In this document: positions 44,839 to 53,182 of the stretch, in pieces | Layout of the letters: the number at the start of each line of letters is the position of its first letter | How positions within the stretch are numbered: position 1 is the stretch's first letter | NCBI GenBank assembly: GCA_944392525.1 | Contig: CALXXB010000001.1 | Location: forward strand, 4,658-68,657 | DNA: 64,000 nt | Reading direction: 5' to 3' | Origin: an uncultured Clostridia bacterium | Lineage (GTDB): Bacteria > Bacillota_A > Clostridia > TANB77 > CAG-508 | Position numbers and translations under genes: made by a program | The notes under the pieces: model-generated | The model's input: only the letters and a program-made list of their open reading frames with translations | Told to the model about the DNA's origin: nothing | Databases searched by the model: none

Positions 44839-44914
44839 TTTTCTTCCTCCTTATTAAACATATATATATTTTAGCATAAATTAACATAAGATTCAATATT
44901 AATGTATAAAATAA

Positions 44915-44941
44915 AATGATATGTCGTTTTGACATATCATT
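44915..44941 (-). terminator. Intrinsic terminator of the Asn-rich protein gene
   Basis: A perfect 11-bp stem (44915-44925 with 44931-44941) and 5-base loop, followed on the minus strand by TTTTATTTTA. Confidence 0.8.
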
Positions 44942-44945
44942 AAAA

Positions 44946-45536
44946 CTATCTTTCATAAATATCCATATAATCACCATATCTTGCTATTTCTGGTCTTCTT
45001 GGTCCTCCAGGAAATGGTGGTCGTGGTCTTGGCGGACGATGATTTGGTCTCTGGTTTCTTAATAGCTCTCTAATAAGTAATATTTTAATTAAGTCTCTTA
45101 AACTTGCATCTTGTCTTCTTACTTCCCTGTTCTCTTTTTTGTCCTCTTTACTTGTTTGTATATTTGTTCGCTCATTTGTTTGTACTTTATTATTTCTATT
45201 ACTATTTGTATCATTTTGTACGTTAATATTAACGTTAATTTCATTTGTAACTTCTACTGATGAATAAATTTCATCTGTCATTTCTTCAATTAATTCTACT
45301 GTTATATTTTCTGTAACTCTACTACATCTTTTTTGTATCATCGGATATATAATTTTATATATTTCTGGATAATATTGTTCTAAATCCTGATTACTATTCA
45401 TATTATTTGCACTATAATTAGAATAACTATTGTAACTGTTGTAATTATTATTATTTTCAGTCATATACATATTATTAGTATTTGGATAACCTAAAATAGA
45501 CCTTATGTAATCGTCAAATGGTTCGTTATCATACAT
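44946..45536 (-). CDS. Asn-rich, basic-tailed protein, possible spore or surface protein
   Basis: A 196-residue protein with three parts: an Asn/Tyr/Ser-rich N-terminus (about 18-48), a conserved-looking core YYPEIYKIIYPMIQKRC (about 54-70) with a helix to about 90, and a C-terminal RPPRPRPPFPGGPRRP stretch. I do not know the family with certainty; similar YPEIYxxVYPM proteins occur in sporulating Clostridia. AAGGAGG lies directly before the ATG but is part of a terminator-like hairpin (45537-45578). Confidence 0.6.
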   Translation of the reverse strand: MYDNEPFDDYIRSILGYPNTNNMYMTENNNNYNSYNSYSNYSANNMNSNQDLEQYYPEIYKIIYPMIQKRCSRVTENITVELIEEMTDEIYSSVEVTNEINVNINVQNDTNSNRNNKVQTNERTNIQTSKEDKKENREVRRQDASLRDLIKILLIRELLRNQRPNHRPPRPRPPFPGGPRRPEIARYGDYMDIYER

Positions 45537-45578
45537 AAAAAAACCTCCTTATCTTTTCTATATAATATGGAGGTTTTT
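45537..45578 (-). promoter_or_regulatory. Terminator-like hairpin that sequesters the ribosome binding site
   Basis: On the minus strand AAAAACCTCC (45578-45569) pairs with GGAGGTTTTT (45548-45539) across 20 bases, then more T run straight into the ATG at 45536. The 3' arm is the Shine-Dalgarno sequence. It can end the murD transcript or mask the binding site. Confidence 0.65.
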
Positions 45579-45587
45579 AAAATTATG

Positions 45588-46988
45588 TTATAACTTATTT
45601 ACTAAATTTTTAAAGATGTTTCCTCTCTCTGCAAAATTTTTAAACATATCAAAACTTGCACTAGCAGGAGAAAATAGAACTACTTCATTTGGCTTAGCAT
45701 ATTTTTTGGCTAAGTTTATTGCCTCTTCCAAATTATCACACATATATATATCAACATGTTTTTTCTCTTTTTCTTCTTCATCTTTTACTGCATTAAATAT
45801 TTTCCCTGATGTAGCTCCAAGTAAAATTAGTGTTTTTACTTTTTTTAGTATTGGTTTTGCAATTGGAGTATAATCTAAATTCTTATCATATCCTCCTGCA
45901 ATTAATACAATATCTTCATCAAAAGAATTTAATCCTGCAATAGTTCTTGTAGGTGATGAGCTTACAGAGTCATTATACCATTTAACATTATCTATTTCTC
46001 TAACAAATTCTAATCTATGTTCTACCGCTTTAAATTCTTTTACAGCTTCTACAGCAATATCTTGGTCTACTAATGTTTTTGTTGCAGCTAAAGCTGCCCC
46101 AATATTTTCAAAATTATGATTTCCTCTTAAAAGGACGTCTTTTGTATTTAATACATGTTTTCTGATACCATCTTCGCATTCTTTTATTATTCCATTATCT
46201 ACAATAAATCCATTATCTAATTTTTCCTTGCTACTAAAATATGTTACTTTTGATCTTGCTTCTTTTCTACATGCTCTTGTTATTTCATTATCATAATTTA
46301 GTACTAAATAATCGTTTTCATTTTGATATTTAAAAATAGTTTTTTTAGCGTCTATATATTCTTCATAATCTTTATGAATATTTAAATGATTTGGTGTTAT
46401 ATTAGTAATAACAGAAATATTAGGACTTATTTTCATACCCATTAATTGAAAACTACTTAATTCTAATACTAATACATCATCAGGTTTCATTTCATCAATT
46501 TTTGTAAATAAAGGTATTCCTATATTTCCTCCTAAATATGTATTATACCCAGCTTTTTTTAATATACTATAAATCAAACTAGTAGTTGTTGTTTTTCCGT
46601 CACTTCCGGTTACTCCAATAATTTTACAAGGACATAATTTCATTAGCATCTCTATCTCAGATGTTATAATTGCTCCCCTCTCTTTCTCTTCTACTAATTC
46701 TTTTCTTGTAGGTAAACAACTAGGTGAGCGAAATATGATATCAAATTTTTTTAAGTTTTCAAAACAATTTTTTCCAAAAAAGGCATTTGTTTCATATTTG
46801 TCCAATCTTTCTAATAGTTTTCTTGGTACTTCTTCTTTCTCTTTTTCATCAAATACTGTTACTTTAGCTTTTTTCTCATACATATATTTTAAAAGAGGTA
46901 AATTACTTACTCCTAATCCTATTATTGCAACTTTTTTCCCTTTTAAGTAATTATTAAATTCTATTAATTTTTGATTTTTATATTCCAT
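45588..46988 (-). CDS. murD: UDP-N-acetylmuramoylalanine--D-glutamate ligase MurD
   Basis: A 466-residue Mur ligase. The N-terminal Rossmann part (VAIIGLGVSNLPLL), the ATP loop GVTGSDGKTTTTSL (near 114-127), the central NITPNHLNIHKDYEEY and the C-terminal domain with DSVSSSPTRT and GGYDKNLDY are all present. It adds D-glutamate to UDP-MurNAc-Ala in the cytoplasm. The start is the ATG at 46988 after GGGGGATAAAA; the TTG at 47009 would put that site inside the gene. It lies alone rather than in a dcw cluster. Confidence 0.95.
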   Translation of the reverse strand: MEYKNQKLIEFNNYLKGKKVAIIGLGVSNLPLLKYMYEKKAKVTVFDEKEKEEVPRKLLERLDKYETNAFFGKNCFENLKKFDIIFRSPSCLPTRKELVEEKERGAIITSEIEMLMKLCPCKIIGVTGSDGKTTTTSLIYSILKKAGYNTYLGGNIGIPLFTKIDEMKPDDVLVLELSSFQLMGMKISPNISVITNITPNHLNIHKDYEEYIDAKKTIFKYQNENDYLVLNYDNEITRACRKEARSKVTYFSSKEKLDNGFIVDNGIIKECEDGIRKHVLNTKDVLLRGNHNFENIGAALAATKTLVDQDIAVEAVKEFKAVEHRLEFVREIDNVKWYNDSVSSSPTRTIAGLNSFDEDIVLIAGGYDKNLDYTPIAKPILKKVKTLILLGATSGKIFNAVKDEEEKEKKHVDIYMCDNLEEAINLAKKYAKPNEVVLFSPASASFDMFKNFAERGNIFKNLVNKL

Positions 46989-47136
46989 TTTTATCCCCCA
47001 AAAATTCAAGCCTTATTTAATATTTATTTATTTTTTAGGTATTATATAACAAATTATTTAAAAAAACAATTTGTACCAGAATATTTTTTCTTATTTTGTG
47101 AACAATAATATTAAGATTTGATTGGAGGTGCTTTTC

Positions 47137-47235
47137 ATGTCAAAGAAAAATAAAGAAAACAAAAACAATAACAGAAATAATCAAAACAATCAAAATAATA
47201 ACAATAATGAAAGACAAAACAATAACAATAGATAG
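47137..47235 (+). CDS. Tiny Asn/Lys-rich protein, 32 aa
   Basis: A 32-codon frame (MSKKNKENKNNNRNN at the start, Asn/Gln/Arg to the end) preceded by GGAGGTG seven bases upstream and followed by a strong terminator, which argues for a real gene. It is highly hydrophilic and low in complexity, like some small spore proteins. Function unknown. Confidence 0.55.
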   Translation: MSKKNKENKNNNRNNQNNQNNNNNERQNNNNR

Positions 47236-47247
47236 TTTAGATTAAAA

Positions 47248-47281
47248 AAACTGCTAAGAAGTAAAAACTTTTTAGCAGTTT
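47248..47281. terminator. Bidirectional terminator between the tiny ORF and guaB
   Basis: A 14-bp stem (47248-47261 with 47268-47281, one G-T pair), A-rich on the left and T-rich on the right, between two convergent genes. Confidence 0.8.
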
Positions 47282-47292
47282 AATATTTTTAA

Positions 47293-48795
47293 TTAAAATT
47301 GATTATCAATTTCTTTTAAGATGACATCATGTGCGCTTCCTTCTGAGATACTTACATCAGATACAAGTGTTAATCTTGCTTTTTCATGGAATTCTAGGAT
47401 ACTTACACTTCCACAGTTACACATTGTTGATTTTATTTTTGCAACTGTGACTTCTAAATTATCTTTTAATCTTCCTGCATATGGTATGTAAGAATCTACG
47501 CCTTCTTCAAAAGAAAGTTTCTTATCTCCTCCCATATCATATCTTTGCCAATTTCTAGCACGGTTTGAACCTTCTCCCCAATACTCTTTTACATAGCTAT
47601 TTCCTTTTTTAACAACTCTTGTTGGACTTTCATCAAATCTTGCGAAATATCTTCCCATCATTACAAAGTCAGCACCTAGAGCTAATGCTATTGTTATGTG
47701 GTGGTCATGAACTATTCCACCATCTGAACATACAGGAATATATACACCTGTTTCTTTATAATATTCATCACGAGCTGCTACAACATCTATTAAAGCTGAC
47801 GCTTGTCCTCTTCCTATTCCTTTGGTTTCACGTGTTATGCAGATTGAACCTCCACCAACACCAACTTTTATAAAATCAGCTCCTGCTTTTGCCAAATACA
47901 TAAAACCTTCTCTATCTACTACATTTCCTGCACCTATTTTTACAGAATCTCCGTATTTTTCTCTTACAAAATCAATTGTATTTTTTTGCCAAACTGAATA
48001 TCCATCAGATGAATCTATACAAAGTAAATCTACTCCTGCATCTACTAAAGCTGGAATTCTTTCTTCAAAATCTCTAGTGTTTACTCCAGCACCCACAATA
48101 TATCTCTTGTTTTCATCAAGTAATGAATTAGGATTATTCTTTCTATCTTCATAATCTTTACGAAATACTAAATATTTTAAATGTTCTTTATCATCTAGTA
48201 TAGGTAAACAAGCAATTTTATTATCCCATATAATATCATTTGCTTCTGGTAAACTTATTCCTTCTTTTTCCCATACTACTTTATCTTTAGGTGTCATAAA
48301 TTCTGATATCGGTAAATCTATATTTGCTCTTGATATTCTGTAATCTTTATCTGTAACTAATCCTAAAAATTTACCATTTGGTGTACCATCATCTGTTATT
48401 ATAACCGTTGAATGTCCAGTTGTTTTTGTTAAATTAAGAACTTCTTCTAATGTTGCATCTGGCTTTACATTTGAGTCACTTACTACAAATCCTGCTTTAT
48501 GTTTCTTTACTCTTTTTACCATTTTTGCTTGATTTTCAATTGTTTGTGAGCCATAAATAAAAGCAACACCCCCTTCTCTTGCTAAAGCAATTCCCATTTC
48601 TTCTCCTGAAACTGATTGCATGATAGCAGATACCATTGGGATGTTGGCATAATACTTTGCTTCTTCTCCTTTTTTAAATTTTACAAGTGGCGTTCTTAAT
48701 GACACTTTACTTGGTATGCATCTCTCGTCTGTTAAATTTGGTAATAATAAAAATTCATTAAATGTTCTTGAAATATCTTCCAAAATCTTTGCCAT
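47293..48795 (-). CDS. guaB: Inosine-5'-monophosphate dehydrogenase
   Basis: A 500-residue IMPDH. The barrel is interrupted by a CBS pair (about 95-225). The catalytic loop [12 protein letters not shown] (near 320) carries the active Cys, and [11 protein letters not shown] and [11 protein letters not shown] follow. The flap region [13 protein letters not shown] is longer than in B. subtilis, placing it in a divergent clade. It converts IMP to XMP, the first committed step to GMP. guaA, the next enzyme, is 1 kb away on the opposite strand rather than in an operon. Confidence 0.93.
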   Translation of the reverse strand: MAKILEDISRTFNEFLLLPNLTDERCIPSKVSLRTPLVKFKKGEEAKYYANIPMVSAIMQSVSGEEMGIALAREGGVAFIYGSQTIENQAKMVKRVKKHKAGFVVSDSNVKPDATLEEVLNLTKTTGHSTVIITDDGTPNGKFLGLVTDKDYRISRANIDLPISEFMTPKDKVVWEKEGISLPEANDIIWDNKIACLPILDDKEHLKYLVFRKDYEDRKNNPNSLLDENKRYIVGAGVNTRDFEERIPALVDAGVDLLCIDSSDGYSVWQKNTIDFVREKYGDSVKIGAGNVVDREGFMYLAKAGADFIKVGVGGGSICITRETKGIGRGQASALIDVVAARDEYYKETGVYIPVCSDGGIVHDHHITIALALGADFVMMGRYFARFDESPTRVVKKGNSYVKEYWGEGSNRARNWQRYDMGGDKKLSFEEGVDSYIPYAGRLKDNLEVTVAKIKSTMCNCGSVSILEFHEKARLTLVSDVSISEGSAHDVILKEIDNQF

Positions 48796-48898
48796 GTTTT
48801 TTCTCCCTTCCTTTTCATATTTTAACTATTATAATATAACAAATTTTTAAAGTAAAGAATTTTAAAACTTATTTTTAAAGTTTTTTAATCATCTCATT

Positions 48899-48927
48899 TT
48901 GACACATTATGTAAAATGTTGTATAAT
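48899..48927 (+). promoter_or_regulatory. Consensus promoter of the 117-aa ORF
   Basis: TTGACA (48899-48904), a 17-base spacer and TATAAT (48922-48927), a perfect sigma-A match. Confidence 0.85.
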
Positions 48928-48966
48928 ATTTATTGCAATACAAGCCAATTATTGTTTGGAGGGAAA

Positions 48967-49320
48967 ATGATTTCACTTGTTGATCTTCAGAAAAAGCTTG
49001 GATATCACAAAACCCAAAAAGTAGAAGGAGATCCTATTTGTTTTGATGAACAAGAAGCAAAGATAATTGTATCTATCATTACTTGCTTGAAGAATCATCC
49101 CATTATTTCTGCCGAGGACGCACAAGTAATTACAAGATACGATATGGTAATTAAGCAAGTGCTTGTCTGCCTGAAAAAGGTTTCAGAAGTGAGTTTTCAG
49201 GGGAAAAGCGAAGTAATATTCTTCTTTAATAATCTGCTTCCAATAACTAGGAAGATTCTGATGTGCTTGGGGTTTGAGGTTCTTGATATTCCTGCGAAAA
49301 AAATTAGCATCAAATGGTGA
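48967..49320 (+). CDS. Hypothetical protein, 117 aa, atypical composition
   Basis: I do not recognise the family. The protein is mostly helical with an N-terminal MISLVDLQKKLGYHK and a C-terminal LGFEVLDIPAKKISIKW. That C-terminus resembles the end of the adjacent broken gene (NGYDVTPMDSEGRKIRI), suggesting a shared module. The start is the ATG at 48967 with GGAGGG upstream; the promoter excludes the longer frame. GC is higher than in the surrounding genes. Monocistronic with its own promoter and terminator, set between guaB and guaA. Confidence 0.6.
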   Translation: MISLVDLQKKLGYHKTQKVEGDPICFDEQEAKIIVSIITCLKNHPIISAEDAQVITRYDMVIKQVLVCLKKVSEVSFQGKSEVIFFFNNLLPITRKILMCLGFEVLDIPAKKISIKW

Positions 49321-49360
49321 TATAGCTCCAAACAAAGACTTTCAACTAAAAGTCTTATAT

Positions 49361-49395
49361 GGTCTCTGTTTCAAACCAGAGGCCATTCTTTTTGA
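49361..49395 (+). terminator. Intrinsic terminator of the 117-aa ORF
   Basis: GGTCTCTG (49361-49368) pairs with CAGAGGCC (49377-49384, one G-T pair), followed by ATTCTTTTT. A smaller AAGACTT/AAGTCTT hairpin lies just upstream at 49335-49356. Confidence 0.72.
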
Positions 49396-49420
49396 TTTAA
49401 TATGTAAAACATGGTATAAT
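49392..49420 (+). promoter_or_regulatory. Promoter of the frameshifted small gene
   Basis: TTGATT (49392-49397), a 17-base spacer and TATAAT (49415-49420) with an extended TGg. Confidence 0.65.
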
Positions 49421-49457
49421 TATATTGTAAGGTAAATCCCTTTGCATGGAGGTTGAT

Positions 49458-49677
49458 ATGATTACCGCTAAGGATTTTCAGTCCAAGATTACCAAGCGTC
49501 AAATTAGGAGGTGCAAGTTTGCAATCAGGAAGAACTATTTGTTTGGGAAGCTTTCTGCTCCCTGTATCTTCGTCAATTTTGATGAGAAAATCACTGAAGG
49601 AACTAAGGAAGAACGGCTATGATGTAACGCCCATGGACTCAGAAGGTAGGAAAATCCGAATAGGTTTTTTCTATTAA
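49458..49677 (+). pseudogene. Small gene interrupted by a +1 frameshift
   Basis: The ATG at 49458 (GGAGG five bases before) opens a frame ending at TGA 49622 after 54 residues. A second frame, entered by skipping one A in the AAAA run at 49587-49590, reads on as KSLKELRKNGYDVTPMDSEG and stops at 49677, giving about 72 residues. The second half resembles the C-terminus of the 117-aa protein upstream. It has a promoter and a terminator, so it is either a fresh pseudogene, a sequencing slip, or a gene using +1 slippage on AAA-A. Function unknown. Confidence 0.6.
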
Positions 49678-49716
49678 CAACCTTCCGTCAGGATGCTTTG
49701 ATTACAGTATCCTAGG

Positions 49717-49748
49717 CCCTTTAGTTTCGAACTAAAGGGTTCTTTTTT
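49717..49748 (+). terminator. Intrinsic terminator after the frameshifted gene
   Basis: CCCTTTAGTT (49717-49726) pairs with AACTAAAGGG (49730-49739) around a TCG loop, followed by TTCTTTTTT. Confidence 0.82.
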
Positions 49749-49757
49749 ATTTCTTTA

Positions 49758-49786
49758 TTTACTTTTATTTCCTATTATGATAATAT
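49758..49786 (+). promoter_or_regulatory. Promoter of guaA
   Basis: TTTACT (49758-49763), a 17-base spacer and TAATAT (49781-49786) with an extended TGa. No purine riboswitch is seen in the short leader. Confidence 0.5.
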
Positions 49787-49812
49787 TTAGAAAAATATTG
49801 TTGGAGGTAAAA

Positions 49813-51348
49813 ATGAAAAACGAATTAATTCTAATTTTAGATTTTGGTGGTCAGTATAATCAATTAATAGCAAGAAGAGTAAGAGAATGTAATGTGTATT
49901 CTGAAGTTGTTCCTTTTGATATCTCTATTGAGAAAATAAAAGAAAAAAATCCAAAAGGAATAATATTTACAGGAGGACCTGCAAGTGTATTTGCAGATGA
50001 TAGCCCTAAATGTGACCCTGAAATATTTAATTTGGGCGTTCCTATTTTGGGAATTTGTTATGGTATGCAACTTATGACAATAACTTTAGGAGGAGAAGTT
50101 AAAAAAGCTTCAAAAAGAGAGTATGGAGTAACAAACGTCGATATAGACAACAATTCATTATTATTCAAAGATTTTAATTCAAGTAATAACTTCTTAATGA
50201 GTCATACAGACTTTGTAAAAACAGTTCCAGAAGGCTTTAGAAATATTGCCTCTACCCCATCTTGTCTAAATAGCGGTATGGAAAATAAAGAAAAAAACTT
50301 TTATGGTATTCAATTTCATCCAGAAGTTGTACATTCTGAAAATGGTATCAATGTTATTAGAAACTTTTTATACGAAGTATGTAAATGTTCAGGAGATTGG
50401 GAGATTTCTTCATTTGCAAAAGAGAAAATAAAAAGTTTAAAAGAAAAAATTGGAGATAAAAAAGCTTTATGTGCTTTATCAGGAGGAGTTGATTCTTCTG
50501 TTGCAGCCGTATTATTACATAAAGCTATTGGTAAGAATTTAACTTGTATCTTTGTAGACCATGGTTTACTCCGTAAAAATGAAGGCGATGAAGTAGAAGA
50601 AGTTTTCAAGAAACAATTTGATATTAACCTAATTCGTGTAAACTGCAAAGATAGATTTTTAAGTAAATTAGATGGTGTTACAGACCCTGAAAAGAAAAGA
50701 AAAATAATTGGTGAAGAATTCATTAGAGTATTTGAAGAAGAAGCAAAGAAAATTGGCAAAGTAGATTATTTAGTTCAAGGAACTATCTACCCTGATGTAA
50801 TTGAAAGCGGTTTAGGTAAATCTTCTGTTATAAAGAGTCATCATAATGTTGGAGGACTTCCTGATTATGTGGATTTCAAAGAGATTGTAGAGCCTTTAAG
50901 AGACTTATTCAAAGATGAAGTAAGAAAAACAGGTCTAGAACTTGGTATTCCTGAAAATTTAGTTTTTAGACAACCATTCCCTGGACCAGGATTAGCAATA
51001 CGTATTATTGGAAATATTACAGAAGATAAACTAAATATTTTAAAAGAAGCGGATAGTATATTTAGAGAAGAAATTGCAAACGCTGGACTTCATAAAAGTA
51101 TCAATCAATATTTTGCAGTATTAACTAATTTAAAATCTGTTGGAGTTATGGGTGATGAAAGAACTTATGATTATACAATAGCTCTTCGCGCAGTAGAAAC
51201 AACTGATTTTATGACAGGAGTTTGGAGTAAAATACCCTATGAAGTATTAGAAAAAGTATCTAGTAGAATTGTAAATGAAGTAGAACATGTAAATAGAGTA
51301 GTTTATGATATAACATCAAAACCACCTGCAACAATTGAATGGGAATAA
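49813..51348 (+). CDS. guaA: GMP synthase (glutamine-hydrolysing)
   Basis: A 511-residue GuaA. The class I amidotransferase domain ([10 protein letters not shown] with the catalytic Cys, and FHPEVVHSE with His/Glu) is followed by the ATP pyrophosphatase domain ([15 protein letters not shown]) and the dimerisation domain ending in KPPATIEWE. It converts XMP to GMP. The start is the ATG at 49813 after TTGGAGGTAA; the frame is open to 49777 but that adds the -10 region. It runs against the local gene direction. Confidence 0.96.
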   Translation: MKNELILILDFGGQYNQLIARRVRECNVYSEVVPFDISIEKIKEKNPKGIIFTGGPASVFADDSPKCDPEIFNLGVPILGICYGMQLMTITLGGEVKKASKREYGVTNVDIDNNSLLFKDFNSSNNFLMSHTDFVKTVPEGFRNIASTPSCLNSGMENKEKNFYGIQFHPEVVHSENGINVIRNFLYEVCKCSGDWEISSFAKEKIKSLKEKIGDKKALCALSGGVDSSVAAVLLHKAIGKNLTCIFVDHGLLRKNEGDEVEEVFKKQFDINLIRVNCKDRFLSKLDGVTDPEKKRKIIGEEFIRVFEEEAKKIGKVDYLVQGTIYPDVIESGLGKSSVIKSHHNVGGLPDYVDFKEIVEPLRDLFKDEVRKTGLELGIPENLVFRQPFPGPGLAIRIIGNITEDKLNILKEADSIFREEIANAGLHKSINQYFAVLTNLKSVGVMGDERTYDYTIALRAVETTDFMTGVWSKIPYEVLEKVSSRIVNEVEHVNRVVYDITSKPPATIEWE

Positions 51349-51352
51349 AATT

Positions 51353-51398
51353 AATGAGACAAATTAGGGACGGGCCTTTTTTGTCTCATTTCGTTTTT
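51353..51398. terminator. Terminator of guaA
   Basis: AATGAGACAAA (51353-51363) pairs with TTTGTCTCATT (51380-51390), followed by TCGTTTTTTT. It may also serve hydA from the other side. Confidence 0.78.
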
Positions 51399-51403
51399 TT
51401 ATT

Positions 51404-53161
51404 TTATGTCTCAAAATTATATTTTTCTCTCTTCTCATAATGAGTATGTAACAATTTATGTGCTAATTCTCCTCCTGCTTCTCCTAAATAGTCTTTATAT
51501 ATTTTCTTTAATACTGGATTTTCATGAGATTTTCTAATTGTAGACTTTTCATCTATTGTGTATAAAGCATTTGCTCTTAATTTTCTTACATCTACTTCTG
51601 AACGTATTTTAGCACTCTTAATTGGTTGTCCACCACCCATTATACATCCTCCTGGGCAAGCCATTATTTCTACAAATTGATAATCAGCTTTTCCACTCTT
51701 TATTTCTTCTAATATAGTTCTGGCATTCTTAAGTCCACTTGCTGCTACAACTTTTATTTCTTTTCCCGCTATATTTACAGTAGCCTTTTTAATACCTTTT
51801 CCACCACGTACAGCTTTGAAATCTATTTTTTCTAAGTCTTCTCCTGTTAAAATATCTTGTGCAGTTCTTAATGCTGCTTCCATTACTCCTCCTGTTGTTC
51901 CAAAAATTGCAGCTGCTCCTGTTGCTTCTCCCATTGGATCATCAAACTTACTATCTTCTAGCTTTGTAAACTCAATATTTGCCTGTTTAATCATTCTAGA
52001 AAGTTCACGAGTAGTAATTACATTGTCAACATCATAAAGTCCCTCATTTTGCATTTCTGGGCGAATGGCTTCGAATTTTTTAGCGACACATGGCATAATA
52101 GAAATAACATATATTTTGTTTGGATCTATATTTTCTTTTTTAGCATAATAAGATTTAATTAAAGCTCCAAACATTTGATGTGGCGATTTACAACTTGATA
52201 GATGTGGAAGTAACTCTGGATAGTTTTCTTCTATATATCTTACCCAACCTGGGCAACAAGATGTCATCATAGGAAGTTCCTTTCCTTCTTTAAATCTTTC
52301 TACAAATTCATTTGCTTCTTCCATTATTGTGAAATCAGCTCCTGTATTTGTATCAAATACTTTATCAAATCCTAATCTCTTTAAAGCTGTTACCATTTTA
52401 CCTTCAACATTAGTTCCAATTTCCATACCAAATTCTTCACCAAGAGCTACTCTAATTGATGGTGCAGTCTGAGCAATAACATATGTATCTGGGTCTTTTA
52501 ATTTTGCCCATGCTTCTTTTATAGTTTCTTTTTCATGTAATGCACCTGTTGGACAAGCTTCTATACATTGCCCACAGAAAGTACAGTTTACATCATTTAA
52601 ACTATGGTCTCCAACAGTAGATATACAAGATTCAAAACCTCTATTTATACAATCAATAGCACCAATTCCTTGGACATTTTTACATGTTGCAACACATCTT
52701 CTACATAATATACATTTATTAAAATCTCTAACTAATGCAGGGGATTTATCATCTATCTTATGTTTAGTCATCTCTCCTGGATATTCTACATGTAGAACAT
52801 TAAATTTTGTAGCCAATGTTTGTAATTCACAGTTTCCTGAACGTGTACAAGTTAAACAATCTTTAGCATGATTTGATATTATTAAATCAAGTACCGTTCT
52901 TCTTGCTTCTAAAACATTTGGTGTGTGTGTATGTACTACCATTCCTTCTTCTACTGTTTGAATACATGAAGTTGCAAATCCTCTTCTTCCCTCAACTTCA
53001 ACAATACACATTCTACAATCTCCAACTTCATTTATGTCTTTCAAAAAACATAATGTTGGAATATCAATTCCTGCTTGCTTTGCTGCTTGTAGAATTGTAG
53101 TCCCTTTTTTAGCTTTTACAGTCTCTCCATCTATTGTTAATGTAACCATATTTTCTTCCAT
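51404..53161 (-). CDS. hydA: [FeFe] hydrogenase catalytic subunit HydA
   Basis: A 585-residue catalytic subunit of a multimeric [FeFe] hydrogenase. The N-terminal [2Fe-2S] domain has Cys38/49/52/66. The His-Cys3 cluster is at His98/Cys102/105/111, and two [4Fe-4S] sets are at 150-160 and 193-203. The H-cluster motifs are TSCCPGW (300-306), MPCVAKK (356-362) and ExMxCxxGCxxGGG with Cys502/506. It reduces protons to hydrogen; with HydB and HydC such enzymes couple to NADH, often with ferredoxin by electron bifurcation. AGGAGG precedes the ATG. Last gene of hydC-hydB-hydA. Confidence 0.95.
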   Translation of the reverse strand: MEENMVTLTIDGETVKAKKGTTILQAAKQAGIDIPTLCFLKDINEVGDCRMCIVEVEGRRGFATSCIQTVEEGMVVHTHTPNVLEARRTVLDLIISNHAKDCLTCTRSGNCELQTLATKFNVLHVEYPGEMTKHKIDDKSPALVRDFNKCILCRRCVATCKNVQGIGAIDCINRGFESCISTVGDHSLNDVNCTFCGQCIEACPTGALHEKETIKEAWAKLKDPDTYVIAQTAPSIRVALGEEFGMEIGTNVEGKMVTALKRLGFDKVFDTNTGADFTIMEEANEFVERFKEGKELPMMTSCCPGWVRYIEENYPELLPHLSSCKSPHQMFGALIKSYYAKKENIDPNKIYVISIMPCVAKKFEAIRPEMQNEGLYDVDNVITTRELSRMIKQANIEFTKLEDSKFDDPMGEATGAAAIFGTTGGVMEAALRTAQDILTGEDLEKIDFKAVRGGKGIKKATVNIAGKEIKVVAASGLKNARTILEEIKSGKADYQFVEIMACPGGCIMGGGQPIKSAKIRSEVDVRKLRANALYTIDEKSTIRKSHENPVLKKIYKDYLGEAGGELAHKLLHTHYEKREKYNFET

Positions 53162-53182
53162 TGCTTTTCCTCCTATTTTTAA

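Noticed and set aside
49813..51348. Purine riboswitch upstream of guaA
   Set aside because: The leader after the -10 is only about 25 bases, too short for an aptamer.
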